Part shown: one piece after another, positions 41,098 through 49,648 of the stretch
Layout of the letters: each line of letters starts with the position of its first letter
Position numbering within the stretch: position 1 is the stretch's first letter
Origin: Lentzea californiensis
Lineage (GTDB): Bacteria > Actinomycetota > Actinomycetes > Mycobacteriales > Pseudonocardiaceae
NCBI RefSeq assembly: GCF_024648825.1
Contig: NZ_JANBBE010000001.1
Coordinates: 496,001-560,000, forward strand
Direction: 5' to 3'
Length of the DNA: 64,000 bases
Made by a program: the position numbers and the translations under genes
Notes under the pieces: generated by a model
What the model was told of the DNA's origin: nothing
Databases searched by the model: none
The model's input: the letters and a program-made list of their open reading frames with translations, nothing else

Positions 41098-42165
41098 ATG
41101 GACGACGCCGGGGCCCTGCGCGCCGAGCTGGCGAACCAGCTGCTCGGCGACGGAGTGCTGCGCGATTCGAAGTGGCACAAGGCTTTCCAGGCCGTCCCCC
41201 GGCACGAGTTCCTGCCGCGCTTCTACCGCCAGCTGCACAGCGGCGAGTGGGAACAGCTCACCGCGAGCGACCCCGGCTGGCTGGAGCTCGTCTACGCCGA
41301 CCGGGTGTGGGTTACCCAGTTCGACGGCGACGACACGGTGACCGGCGGCACACCGACCTGCTCGTCCAGCATGCCCACGATCATGGCGATCATGCTGGAG
41401 GCACTGGACGTCCACACCGGACAGTCGGTGCTGGAGGTCGGCACGGGCACGGGGTACAACGCGGCTCTTCTGTGCCACGCCGTGGGTTCGGACAACGTGA
41501 CCACGGTCGACGTCGACCCGAACATCTCACGACGAGCGCGCAAACGCCTGCACGCCAACGGTTTCTTCCCCACCTGCGTGACGGGCGACGGCGCGCTCGG
41601 CCATCCGGGCCGCGCACCGTACGACCGCGTGCTGGCCACCTGCTCCGTCGCGACGATCCCGCTCGCCTGGCTGGAGCAGACGAAACCGGGCGGACTGGTG
41701 GTCACGACGCTGCACCGCCCGATCGGCGCCGGCCTCGTCCGCGTCGTCTCCCACGGCGACGGCACCGGCGAAGGACGCGTGCTCACCGAGGACGGGCGCT
41801 TCATGCCGTTGCGCGCCCACGCCCACCGGCCGGCGCCGGGTGGCGAGGGCGCGTTCGACCGCAGCACCACCACGCTGTCGTTCACCACGGTGCTCGACCC
41901 GTCCAGTCCGTTCGAGTTCTTCGCGGGCATCGCGCTGCCGGGCGTCGTCGCGGGGCCCAACTGGTTGGCCCATTCGGACGGTTCCTGGGTGCACCACCAC
42001 GGTTCCCACGTCGACCAGGGCGGCCCACGTCGGCTGTGGGACATCGCGGAGGACGCGCTCGTCGCCTGGCACGAGCTGGGAAAACCCCGGCGCAGCCAGT
42101 TCGGGATCACGATCGGACCTGAGGGCCAGCACCTGACGCTGGGAGGCCTCCGGTGGCACCTGTGA
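41098..42165 (+). CDS. PCMT-like O-methyltransferase
   Basis: A 355-residue protein of the protein-L-isoaspartate methyltransferase type. AVPRHEFLPRFY and TQFDGDDTVTGGTPTCSSSMPTIMA (in part) match the substrate loop of PCMT, VLEVGTGTGYNAALLCHAVG is SAM motif I, and VTTVDVDPNISRRARKRL the second strand. A C-terminal domain of about 150 residues is found in the class of such enzymes that modify RiPP-type peptides or act alone. There is no lanthipeptide precursor in sight. It precedes the NACHT gene by 72 bp on the same strand; a functional link is only positional. Confidence 0.8.
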   Translation: MDDAGALRAELANQLLGDGVLRDSKWHKAFQAVPRHEFLPRFYRQLHSGEWEQLTASDPGWLELVYADRVWVTQFDGDDTVTGGTPTCSSSMPTIMAIMLEALDVHTGQSVLEVGTGTGYNAALLCHAVGSDNVTTVDVDPNISRRARKRLHANGFFPTCVTGDGALGHPGRAPYDRVLATCSVATIPLAWLEQTKPGGLVVTTLHRPIGAGLVRVVSHGDGTGEGRVLTEDGRFMPLRAHAHRPAPGGEGAFDRSTTTLSFTTVLDPSSPFEFFAGIALPGVVAGPNWLAHSDGSWVHHHGSHVDQGGPRRLWDIAEDALVAWHELGKPRRSQFGITIGPEGQHLTLGGLRWHL

Positions 42166-42237
42166 TCAACAACCAAACGTCACGACACGGGTCACTGAAT
42201 CGACCCCTCGCGGATGCGGTGCGTCATGATGCGACGC

Positions 42238-44265
42238 ATGTCCAGATTCCGTCAGCAGGCGTTGCTGACCGGTTGCGTGCTGACCGCGCTCCTCACCGCG
42301 GCCGGGCTGTTCGTGACCGACCACGGCATCAACGCGCACCTGTGGCTGATCGTGCTCGCGGTGGCGTTCCTGGGTTTGCTGGCTCTGCTCGATCCGTGGG
42401 TGCGGCGCAGGCACAACGCCGCGCTGAGCACCGACGAGCACCTCGACGCGGCGTGCCGCGCACTCGCTGTCGGCCTGCAGGCGCAGTGGAACGAGGAGGT
42501 CCGCTCGCGCGGCCTCACCGACCCCGACCTGCTCGACCTGCACTGGATCGCGCCGGAGCTGGACGTGAGCGACGAGCCGGCCGCGCCGCCGGGACGCAGC
42601 GACGCGGTGGTGCGCGCGTTCGAACGGCAGATCAACCGGCGCATGGTGGTCATCGGCGGGGCCGGCACCGGCAAGTCGACGGTCGCGATGCTGCTGGCGT
42701 GCGGCCTGCTGGACCGCTACGACGGCGGCATGGTGCCGGTGCTGCTGCCCCTGTCGACGTGGAACCCGGCGGTCGAGGACATCCGCACGTGGCTCACGCG
42801 CAGGCTGTACGAGGACCATCCGGCGTTGCGCAACACCGAGCTGTACGGCAGTTACGCCGGTGACCTGCTGATCGAGCAGCACCTGGTCCTGCCCGTGCTC
42901 GACGGCCTCGACGACGTCCCCGCGCACCAGCGCGCGGACGCTCTCGCGCGGATCGCCAAGGCGTTCCCCGCCAAGCGCCCGCTGGTGCTGACCTGCCGCA
43001 CCGGCGAGTTCGCGCAGGCCGTCCACCTCGCGGGCCCGCTGCCCGGCGCGGACGTCGTCGAACTGGCCCCGCTCGACCTGGACGAGGTCGCCGCGTACCT
43101 GCGGGCGAGCGCCGACAGCTGGGGTGCCGCGCGCTGGGAGCCGGTGTTCATCCAGCTGCGCGAGGAACCGGACGGCAGGCTCGCGGACGCGTTGTCGACG
43201 CCGCTCACGATGTGGCTCGCGAGCATGGTCTACGCCGACAGCGAGGCGGAGCCGACCGAACTGCTCGACCGCGGCCGTTTCCCGGACGCGCGGTCGATCT
43301 CCGACCACCTCTGCGACGAACTGGTGTCGCGGGCGTTCGGCAACAGGGCGTTCGCGCACCACGCCGGCGCCACGCAGGTCTGGCCGCGGGACAGGGCGCG
43401 CAAGTGGCTCGAGTTCCTGGCCCACGAGATGCGCGACCGAGGTATCCGCGAACTGGCCTGGTGGGAGCTGCGCCGGTCGGTCGGCAACACGTGGCTCGCC
43501 GTGCTCGGCGCGCTGGTGCTGGGCGCGATCGGCGGGTTCGGCGTCGGCTGGCTGATGGCGTACTCGATCACGCCGTCGCTCGCCCCGATCACCGGCCTGG
43601 TCGCGGGCATCGCCGTCGGCGCCGCCGCGCTGACCGCGTCCCACGAACGCAAAGCCAAGCCCCGCCTGGGGATCTGGCGCAGCCTGCTGCTCGTGCCGGG
43701 GGTCGTCGGGCTCGCCGGCGGACTCGTCTTCGGTGCCCTGTACGGGCTTTCCGCCGGACTCGTGGTCGGGCTCGGGCTCGCCGTCGCGATCGCGCTGCGG
43801 TTCGCGTTGTCGAGCGCCGCCGAACTGTCGCAGGCCTCCAGTCCTCAGTGGACGATGGCCCGCGACCGGATCGCCGTCTGGACCGGATCTCTCGTGCTGG
43901 CCGTGGTGTTCGGCTCGGCCGCGGCGCTGGTGTTCGGCCCCGCCCAGACCGGCATGGTCGGGCTGGGCCTCGCGTCCGGGCTGATGCTCGGGTTCGCACT
44001 CGCCGTGCTGCACCTGCGCTGGTGGTGGTTCACCGTCGCGCGGATCTGGCTGGCACTGCGAGGAAAGCTGCCCTGGGAGCTGATGGTGTTCCTGGAGGAC
44101 GCGCGCAAGCTCGGCGTGCTCTGCCGGGCGGGAGCCTGCTACCAGTTCCGTCACGGACTGGTGCAGGACCGCCTGGCAGAGCACGAGATGACGTCCAGGA
44201 CTACTCGGTCCGCAGGCCCAGTGCGCCGGTCGCCCTTCTCAGCGAAGGCAACGTCAGAGCAGTGA
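42238..44265 (+). CDS. Membrane-bound NACHT-type NTPase
   Basis: A 675-residue protein. Two N-terminal membrane helices (about 8-30, 36-56) are followed by a NACHT NTPase domain: Walker A VVIGGAGTGKSTVAML (about 138-153), Walker B LVLPVLDGLDDVP and sensor VLTCRTGEF. After about residue 415 come six or seven Gly-rich membrane helices (TWLAVLGALVLGAIGGFGVG and others), ending in a soluble segment LWELMV-like (LPWELMVFLEDARKLGVLC, YQFRHGLVQDRLAEH). NACHT proteins of this membrane type occur widely in actinomycetes and some NACHT families act in phage defence. The role here is unknown. The ATG at 42238 is one of four close start options. The 3' end overlaps the ABC permease gene by 65 bp. Confidence 0.8.
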   Translation: MSRFRQQALLTGCVLTALLTAAGLFVTDHGINAHLWLIVLAVAFLGLLALLDPWVRRRHNAALSTDEHLDAACRALAVGLQAQWNEEVRSRGLTDPDLLDLHWIAPELDVSDEPAAPPGRSDAVVRAFERQINRRMVVIGGAGTGKSTVAMLLACGLLDRYDGGMVPVLLPLSTWNPAVEDIRTWLTRRLYEDHPALRNTELYGSYAGDLLIEQHLVLPVLDGLDDVPAHQRADALARIAKAFPAKRPLVLTCRTGEFAQAVHLAGPLPGADVVELAPLDLDEVAAYLRASADSWGAARWEPVFIQLREEPDGRLADALSTPLTMWLASMVYADSEAEPTELLDRGRFPDARSISDHLCDELVSRAFGNRAFAHHAGATQVWPRDRARKWLEFLAHEMRDRGIRELAWWELRRSVGNTWLAVLGALVLGAIGGFGVGWLMAYSITPSLAPITGLVAGIAVGAAALTASHERKAKPRLGIWRSLLLVPGVVGLAGGLVFGALYGLSAGLVVGLGLAVAIALRFALSSAAELSQASSPQWTMARDRIAVWTGSLVLAVVFGSAAALVFGPAQTGMVGLGLASGLMLGFALAVLHLRWWWFTVARIWLALRGKLPWELMVFLEDARKLGVLCRAGACYQFRHGLVQDRLAEHEMTSRTTRSAGPVRRSPFSAKATSEQ

Positions 44266-46438
44266 CCAGCACGACCATCCCCACCGAGATGCCGGTGACG
44301 AAGCCGATGCCCGCCCAGTCGTAGTGCACCTCGGCGTCGAACGCCCTCGTGACCAGCACTCCGAGCAGGACGCCGGTGCCCACCGACACCACCGTGGAGA
44401 TCACCAGCGGGATCCCGTTCTGCCACACCAGCGACCGGGCGAGCGTGCCGCGCGGTACCCCGCTGGCCGCCATCGCCGCGAGCGGACGGCGGCGTTCCCG
44501 CACCTGCTCCAGCCCCACGACCAGCAGTGACGCTCCTGCGAGCAGCAACGTGATCAGCGCGGCCCCGTGGAGCGCCCTGCGCACCGCCAGGAACACCTGC
44601 TCGATCTCGGACGAGTTCTGCTGACCGAAGAAGACGGTGTACACCCGCCACGAGTAGGGCGCGAGGGCGTTGCGCACGTGCTCGGCGACGTCCGGCCGCG
44701 TCATGTCCATCTCGGCCTGGATCTCGGCGGTCGTGTGGGTGAGGTCGAGGTTCGCGGCCGCGGCCGGGGTGACGAAGAGGCCGAGGCGGGTACCGGTCCT
44801 GCGCTCGAACGCCGGCACCGTCCAGGTGGCGCCCGTCTCCTCGAACTTGACGACGTCACCGGCCTCGGGGTCACCGAGACCGTTGCCGGTCGGCACGAGG
44901 TAGGTCTTGCCGTCCGCGCAGTCCTCGAGGTCCACCACCGTCTTGAGCGCGGTGCACGTTCCGATCGCGATGGTGGTGTGGCCGTCGTCGGGCGTCGTCG
45001 CCCAGGTGCGCAGGAGGCTCTGCACTCCGACCACACCCGGTGTCCTGGCCAGCACGTCCGGCAGATCCGGGAGCGGGGTGGCCTCGTTCACCGAGATGCT
45101 GAGGGAAGTCCTGGTCGCCTCCCGCGTGTCCTCGGCCTTCACGTCGTTCTCGACGCCCGCGAGGATCACCTGCAGCGTCACGGTGCCCGCGAGCACGACC
45201 GCCACCCCTCCGACGACCCGTGCCGCCGTACCCGCGTCGAGCTGCAACCGGCGCACGGCGAGCTGCAACGCGGGCGTGGCACCGCTGATCCGGTGAACGG
45301 CCCGTTCGACCAGCCACGGCAGCAACGCCGGGACGGCGAACATCAGCAGGACGACCCCGGCGATGATCGGCCACTCCTCCGGCTTCGCCTGCCCGCCGAA
45401 CTTGCCGAACTGGCTGGCCAGCAGCGCCGCGCCGCCCAGCGCGGGAATGACCCGCCACCACAGCCTGCGCTTCACCGGCTTCTGCTCGCGCACCACGCCG
45501 AGCGGTTCGACGATCGTGCGGCGCATGGCGAACACCGAGGTCAGCACGGCCAGGACCGGCACGGAGAGAACCACGACGAGCGTCAGCGGCAACGTCGGTG
45601 TGAGGTCGCTCGGGAACACCGCCACCTCGGGGAGGGGGATGTCGTCAGCGAGCGGCCTGATGGCGAACAGCAGCCCGAACCCGACGACGAGCCCCACCAC
45701 CGCACCGGCCAGCGCCTCGCCGGACGCGATCAGCCGCACCCGTGCCGCACCAGCGCCGACCAGCCGCAACGCCGCCAGCCGGCGATCACGCTGAGCGGCG
45801 GCCAGCCTGGTCGCGACGCTCACGAACACCAGCACGGGGAACAGCAGCACGACAGCGCCGACGATGCTGAGCATCAGCAGGATCGTCGGCAGCCCACCGC
45901 CGGCGTACTGCTGGCCGAACGCGTAGACCTGGTTGCCGTCGTTCCGCTGGATCTTCGAGTCCCCCGCGAGGAACCTGAGGTCCTGTGGCCCGTCCATGCC
46001 CTCCGGCGCGAACGTGCCGATGACCTTCTGCGGGAACCTCGGCCGCAGCAGTTCGCCCTCGGGGCTCGCCAGCAGGTCCGCGAGCCGTGGCGACACGATG
46101 ATCTCGTTGTCCCCAGGCAGCCGCTCGACTCCGGGAGGCTTGGGCGCGTCCGCCACCACGGCGCGCACGTACGCGCCGCTGACGAAGTCGGTCCGGTAGG
46201 CGACCGACCCGTTCTCCAGCAACAGCGGCGCGGCCCCGTTGCCCTCCTCCACGACGTTGCGGGCGTCTCCCCGCTGGTCGCGGTTGCCGAACGCGGTCGG
46301 GATGGACGCGGCGAGCAGCAGCACGGCCACGCACATGCCGATGCCGGCGCCTTGGAGCGCAAGCCTCACCCAGGACTTCCGGCTGCCCCCGACGGCCAGC
46401 CGGACTCCCAGGGCGAGGTCGCTCAGGACCCGGTTCAC
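44201..46438 (-). CDS. FtsX-like ABC transporter permease
   Basis: A 745-residue permease. One helix near the N-terminus (LQGAGIGMCVAVLLLAASI), a periplasmic domain, an FtsX-type core of three helices (ILLMLSIVGAVVLLFPVLVFV and so on), a middle region with further helices, a second periplasmic domain and a second FtsX core at the C-terminus (ALITLLLAGASLLVVGLEQV). RDRRLAALRLVGAG and RERRRPLAAMAASGV are the coupling segments. The GTG at 46438 overlaps the ATPase stop in a GTGA, which fixes the start; sequence upstream is a shadow. It likely exports or senses an antimicrobial peptide with its ATPase. Confidence 0.88.
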   Translation of the reverse strand: MNRVLSDLALGVRLAVGGSRKSWVRLALQGAGIGMCVAVLLLAASIPTAFGNRDQRGDARNVVEEGNGAAPLLLENGSVAYRTDFVSGAYVRAVVADAPKPPGVERLPGDNEIIVSPRLADLLASPEGELLRPRFPQKVIGTFAPEGMDGPQDLRFLAGDSKIQRNDGNQVYAFGQQYAGGGLPTILLMLSIVGAVVLLFPVLVFVSVATRLAAAQRDRRLAALRLVGAGAARVRLIASGEALAGAVVGLVVGFGLLFAIRPLADDIPLPEVAVFPSDLTPTLPLTLVVVLSVPVLAVLTSVFAMRRTIVEPLGVVREQKPVKRRLWWRVIPALGGAALLASQFGKFGGQAKPEEWPIIAGVVLLMFAVPALLPWLVERAVHRISGATPALQLAVRRLQLDAGTAARVVGGVAVVLAGTVTLQVILAGVENDVKAEDTREATRTSLSISVNEATPLPDLPDVLARTPGVVGVQSLLRTWATTPDDGHTTIAIGTCTALKTVVDLEDCADGKTYLVPTGNGLGDPEAGDVVKFEETGATWTVPAFERRTGTRLGLFVTPAAAANLDLTHTTAEIQAEMDMTRPDVAEHVRNALAPYSWRVYTVFFGQQNSSEIEQVFLAVRRALHGAALITLLLAGASLLVVGLEQVRERRRPLAAMAASGVPRGTLARSLVWQNGIPLVISTVVSVGTGVLLGVLVTRAFDAEVHYDWAGIGFVTGISVGMVVLVTALTLPSLRRATGALGLRTE

Positions 46439-47109
46439 CTGACGAACTCCACGTCCCGTGAACGACCGTCGCGCACGACGACCTCGCGGTCCGAGTACGC
46501 GGCGACCCGCGGTTCGTGCGTCACCAGCACGACGGCCGCGCCGGTCTCCCTGGCCGCGGTCGTGAGCAGGTGCATCACCCGCTCGCCGTTGAGCGAGTCG
46601 AGCGCTCCGGTCGGTTCGTCGGCGAAGACCACCTTCGGCGACGTGACCAGCGCACGGGCCACCGCGACCCGTTGCCCCTGACCACCGGAGGTCTCGCCGG
46701 GCCGCTGGTCGGCGACGGTGTCGACCTCCAGCCTGGCCATCCACTCCTTCGACGCGCGCTCGGCGTCCCTGCGCTTCATGCCGCTCAGGCGCAACGGCAG
46801 CGCGACGTTCTCCAGGCAGGTGAGCTCCGGCACGAGCTGGCCGAACTGGAAGACGAACCCGAACTCGGTGCGCCGCAGCTCACTGCGAGCGCCGTCGTTC
46901 ATGGTGGTCAGCTCACGGTCGCGGTAGGTGACCGTGCCGGAGTCCGGCGGCAGGATGCCCGCGAGGCAGTGCAGCAGGGTGGACTTGCCGGACCCGGACG
47001 GGCCCATGATCGCGACGACCTCGCCCTCGCGGATCGAGATGCCGGCACCGTCCAGCGCGTTCGTCTTCCCGAACGACTTGTAGAGGCCCTCAGCGGTGAG
47101 CAGGGTCAT
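46435..47109 (-). CDS. ABC transporter ATPase (MacB/LolD type)
   Basis: A 224-residue ATPase with Walker A GPSGSGKSTLLHCLAG, Q-loop FGFVFQFGQLVPELT, signature TSGGQGQRVAVARALV (slightly changed from LSGGQ), Walker B VVFADEPTGALD and H-switch VLVTHEPRVA. Partner of the FtsX-like permease. The ATG at 47109 overlaps the PadR stop by 4 bp, giving a three-gene operon padR-ATPase-permease. The longer frame upstream is not used. Confidence 0.92.
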   Translation of the reverse strand: MTLLTAEGLYKSFGKTNALDGAGISIREGEVVAIMGPSGSGKSTLLHCLAGILPPDSGTVTYRDRELTTMNDGARSELRRTEFGFVFQFGQLVPELTCLENVALPLRLSGMKRRDAERASKEWMARLEVDTVADQRPGETSGGQGQRVAVARALVTSPKVVFADEPTGALDSLNGERVMHLLTTAARETGAAVVLVTHEPRVAAYSDREVVVRDGRSRDVEFVR

Positions 47110-47630
47110 CGGGCCACCTCCTCGGCGAGTTTGTCCAGGCGGGCCGCGGTCAGCTCGAGCCACCGCAGGTCCGCTTCGAGGTGGAACAGGGCGAAGTCGC
47201 AGATGAGCTGGTCGGCGAGGTCGCCGTCCGTCTTGCGCCTGGTCAGGTCGCGCATCGTGCCGAGGTGCGCGGAGCGTTGGGTGTCGAGCACCTCGGTCGC
47301 GCTGCGGCCGGACAGCAGGGCCAGCACGACCTTCGCGTACAGGGTGTTCTGCAGGTACGGCTCGGGCTTCTCCGGCGTGCCGAGCCAGCGTTCTACATCA
47401 GTCACCCCGGCGTCCGTGATCGCGTACCGCTTGCGCTCCGGGCCGTCGCCCGCCTCCACGCCCGCCTCGCTCACGAAGCCGTTCTTCAGCAGTCTCGACA
47501 GGGTCGAGTACACCTGTCCGTAGTGCAGCGGCCGGTCGTGACCGAAACGCTCGTCGTACGCGCGCTTCAGGTCGTATCCGTGCCTTGGACCGCCCTCTAG
47601 CAGGCCCAACAGTGCGTGTCCGATCGACAT
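47106..47630 (-). CDS. PadR-family repressor
   Basis: A 174-residue PadR regulator: the winged helix SIGHALLGLLEGGPRHGYDL, LHYGQVYSTLSRLLKNGFV and RKRYAITDAGVTDVERWL, followed by a C-terminal dimerisation helix bundle (about 105-174). PadR proteins repress exporter genes and release on drug binding. Being first in the operon it should be autoregulated through the dyads just upstream. The ATG at 47630 is six codons inside the longest frame and matches the family start. Confidence 0.9.
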   Translation of the reverse strand: MSIGHALLGLLEGGPRHGYDLKRAYDERFGHDRPLHYGQVYSTLSRLLKNGFVSEAGVEAGDGPERKRYAITDAGVTDVERWLGTPEKPEPYLQNTLYAKVVLALLSGRSATEVLDTQRSAHLGTMRDLTRRKTDGDLADQLICDFALFHLEADLRWLELTAARLDKLAEEVAR

Positions 47631-47640
47631 GAGAAGCACT

Positions 47641-47668
47641 ATACACACGATGTATACACCGGGTGTAT
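47641..47668. promoter_or_regulatory. Tandem ATAC/GTAT dyads, PadR operator candidates
   Basis: ATACACACGATGTAT (47641-47655) and ATACACCGGGTGTAT (47654-47668) are two adjacent inverted repeats with ATACAC/GTGTAT half-sites, matching the ATAC-GTAT pattern known for PadR operators. They lie between padR and the divergent CGNR gene. Confidence 0.6.
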
Positions 47669-47703
47669 TGCTTGGACGGCCTGACGAGCGACGCCGTGGC
47701 GCC

Positions 47704-47709
47704 TACAGT
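47704..47709 (+). promoter_or_regulatory. -10 element for leaderless CGNR mRNA
   Basis: TACAGT lies 6 bp before the GTG at 47716 without a ribosome binding site. Confidence 0.4.
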
Positions 47710-47715
47710 GGTGGG

Positions 47716-48201
47716 GTGACTGGTCTGACTGTCGGCTGGGATCACGACGTCGAGCTGCTGCTCGACTTCCTGAACACTCGACACGTACTGGACAGTGAAG
47801 CCTCCTGGCGCGCATGGGTGACCGAGCGCGGCCTCGGGCGGAGCAGTGAAATCGCGCAGGCGCGCGCCGCTCGTGCGGCGCTGCGGTCGTCCATCGAGGG
47901 GTCCTCAGGGCCTCAGACGGCAGCGGGCGTCGTCCACATCGAGCTCACCGACGGCGTCCCGGTGCTGTCGAGCTCGGACGCGCTCGGCGCTGTGCTCGCC
48001 GCTTCGGCCCGCCTCGCGGTACTCGGCTCGTGGGAACGCTTCAAGATCTGTCCCGCCGACGACTGCCTGCGTGCGTTCTTCGACCGCTCGCGCAACCGCT
48101 CGCGCACCTGGTGCTCGATGCAGGTGTGCGGGAACCGCGAGAAGGCCCGCACGTTCCGAAAACGGACAAGAGCTCAGAACAGCACGTTGGCCAGCGTGTA
48201 G
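47716..48201 (+). CDS. CGNR zinc finger / ABATE-domain regulator
   Basis: A 161-residue protein. The N-terminal ABATE-like domain reads VELLLDFLNTRHVLD and LGRSSEIAQARAARAALRSSI. The C-terminal zinc finger (about 115-155) is FKICPADDCLRAFFDRSRNRSRTWCSMQVCGNREKAR (in part), with four Cys and the CGNR signature. These are thought to be stress-linked transcriptional regulators. The GTG at 47716 is used because it has a leaderless promoter and the family begins LTVGWDHD. The 3' end overlaps the DUF445 gene by 28 bp. Confidence 0.88.
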   Translation: MTGLTVGWDHDVELLLDFLNTRHVLDSEASWRAWVTERGLGRSSEIAQARAARAALRSSIEGSSGPQTAAGVVHIELTDGVPVLSSSDALGAVLAASARLAVLGSWERFKICPADDCLRAFFDRSRNRSRTWCSMQVCGNREKARTFRKRTRAQNSTLASV

Positions 48202-49439
48202 ATCACCAGGCCGGCGAGCGCGCCGACCACCGTGCCGTTGATCCGGATGAACTGCAGGTCCCTGCCGACCTGCAGTTCGATCTTGCGCGAGGTCTCCTCC
48301 GCGTCCCAGCGCTCGACCGTGTCCGTGATCAGCGTGGTGATCTCCGCGCGGTAGTTGCCGACGACGTACCCGGCGGCCTGCTCCAGCCAGCCGTCGACCT
48401 TGGCGCGCAGCTCCGGGTCGTCCGTGAGGTTGGTGCCGAGCGTGATCAGACCCTGGGTGACGCGCCTGCGCAGCTCGCTGGACGGGTCCTCGGCGGCGTC
48501 GATCAGCATCTTCTTGGCCGTGCCCCAAGCACTGCTGATCAGCTTCTGGACGTCCGGGTGGCCGATCACCTGCTGCTTGACCTGCTCTGCGCGCTGCATC
48601 GTCGCCTCGTCGGTCTGCATGTCGCCGGAGAACTCGATCAGGAACTGGTCGACGGCGAGGCGCATCGGGTGGTTGACGTCCGTCTTGACCGCCCACGCGA
48701 AGTTGACCAGCTCGGTGTAGACCTTGTCGCCGAGCAGGGCGTCGACGAACTTGGGCGACCAGGTGGGCGCGCGGTCCGTGACGATGAGGCTGACCTTGTC
48801 GGAGTTGTCCCGCACCCACTCGTAGGCGCGGTCGCACATGAGGTCGACGAGCTTGTGGTGCGCGCCGTCCGTCAGCACCTGCTGCAGCAGCTTGCCGAGC
48901 GGCGGACCCCACGGCTTCGCCGTGACGCGCTTCACGATCGCCTGCTCCACGACCGCCTGGACCTCTTCGTCCTTGAGGACCGTGATCGCGCCCTTGAGGA
49001 CGTTCGAGAGCTCGTTGGTGATCCGCTCGGCGTTGTCGGGCTGCTTGATCCAGGCCCCGGCGCGTTCCGCGATGCCCGCCCTCCGCAGCTTGTCCTGCAC
49101 GATCGCGGGACTGAGGAAGTTGACACCCACGAAGTCACCGAGCGTCTGCCCGAACATGTTCTTGCGCTCGGGGATGATCGCGGTGTGCGGGATCGGCAAC
49201 CCCAGTGGCCTGCGGAAAAGGGCCGTGACGGCGAACCAGTCGGCCAGAGCGCCGACCATGCCGGCCTCTGCGGCGGCCCGCACGTAGCCCACCCAGGCGC
49301 CCTCGAAGGCGTGCGTGCCGAAGAAGATGATCGTCGCGCCTATCAGGAAGCTCGTCGCGACGAGCTTCATCTTGCGCAGGTCGGTGCGCTTCTGCTGGTC
49401 AGCGGCGGTCAGTTGCTCCACAACGCCATTGTCCGTCAA
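48174..49439 (-). CDS. DUF445 membrane protein
   Basis: A 421-residue protein: one helix near the N-terminus (LVATSFLIGATIIFFG), then GWVGYVRAAAEAGMVGALADWFAVTALFRRPLG-like DUF445 start (GALADWFAVTALFRRPLGLP, HTAIIPERKNMFGQTLGDFV), a long helical soluble part and a C-terminal helix (INGTVVGALAGLVIYTLANVLF, in part). DUF445 proteins (YjiN-like) are anchored at both ends; the function is unknown. The TTG at 49439 is the longest start. The GTG at 49421 (VEQLTAADQ) is an equal option. Confidence 0.88.
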   Translation of the reverse strand: MTDNGVVEQLTAADQQKRTDLRKMKLVATSFLIGATIIFFGTHAFEGAWVGYVRAAAEAGMVGALADWFAVTALFRRPLGLPIPHTAIIPERKNMFGQTLGDFVGVNFLSPAIVQDKLRRAGIAERAGAWIKQPDNAERITNELSNVLKGAITVLKDEEVQAVVEQAIVKRVTAKPWGPPLGKLLQQVLTDGAHHKLVDLMCDRAYEWVRDNSDKVSLIVTDRAPTWSPKFVDALLGDKVYTELVNFAWAVKTDVNHPMRLAVDQFLIEFSGDMQTDEATMQRAEQVKQQVIGHPDVQKLISSAWGTAKKMLIDAAEDPSSELRRRVTQGLITLGTNLTDDPELRAKVDGWLEQAAGYVVGNYRAEITTLITDTVERWDAEETSRKIELQVGRDLQFIRINGTVVGALAGLVIYTLANVLF

Positions 49440-49476
49440 CTTCCGGATCTAGGGGCCGAGCGCGCCCGGCCCGGAC

Positions 49477-49531
49477 GTTGATGAGGGGAGCTTTCATCAA
49501 CGTGAGGTTGATGAAAGCTCCCCTCATCAAC
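49477..49531. repeat. Perfect 25-bp inverted repeat between genes
   Basis: Arms 49477-49501 and 49507-49531 are exactly complementary around the loop GTGAG. Each arm is itself a dyad (GTTGATGA...TCATCAAC), so the element has two levels of symmetry. The core GGGGAGCTTTC resembles GGGGACCTTTC of the repeat at 37415. It lies between two divergent starts, so it is not a terminator. Confidence 0.88.
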
Positions 49532-49648
49532 CTGCCGGCGCGGTCCGGCGTGGTGGCCAACTTTCCGGGTGCTGCGATGGCGCGGATTTCTCACACCCAG
49601 GGGAGCCAGGCTTCCCTCGACACACGATTCGGGTGAAGATCCTGCGTT

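Noticed and set aside
42166-44184. A 672-codon minus-strand open frame opposite the NACHT gene
   Set aside because: It mirrors the coding frame of the NACHT gene, has no domain and is rich in Arg, Gln and His as expected of a shadow.
44567-46681. A 704-codon plus-strand open frame opposite the ABC permease
   Set aside because: Shadow frame of the permease and ATPase genes; no motif.
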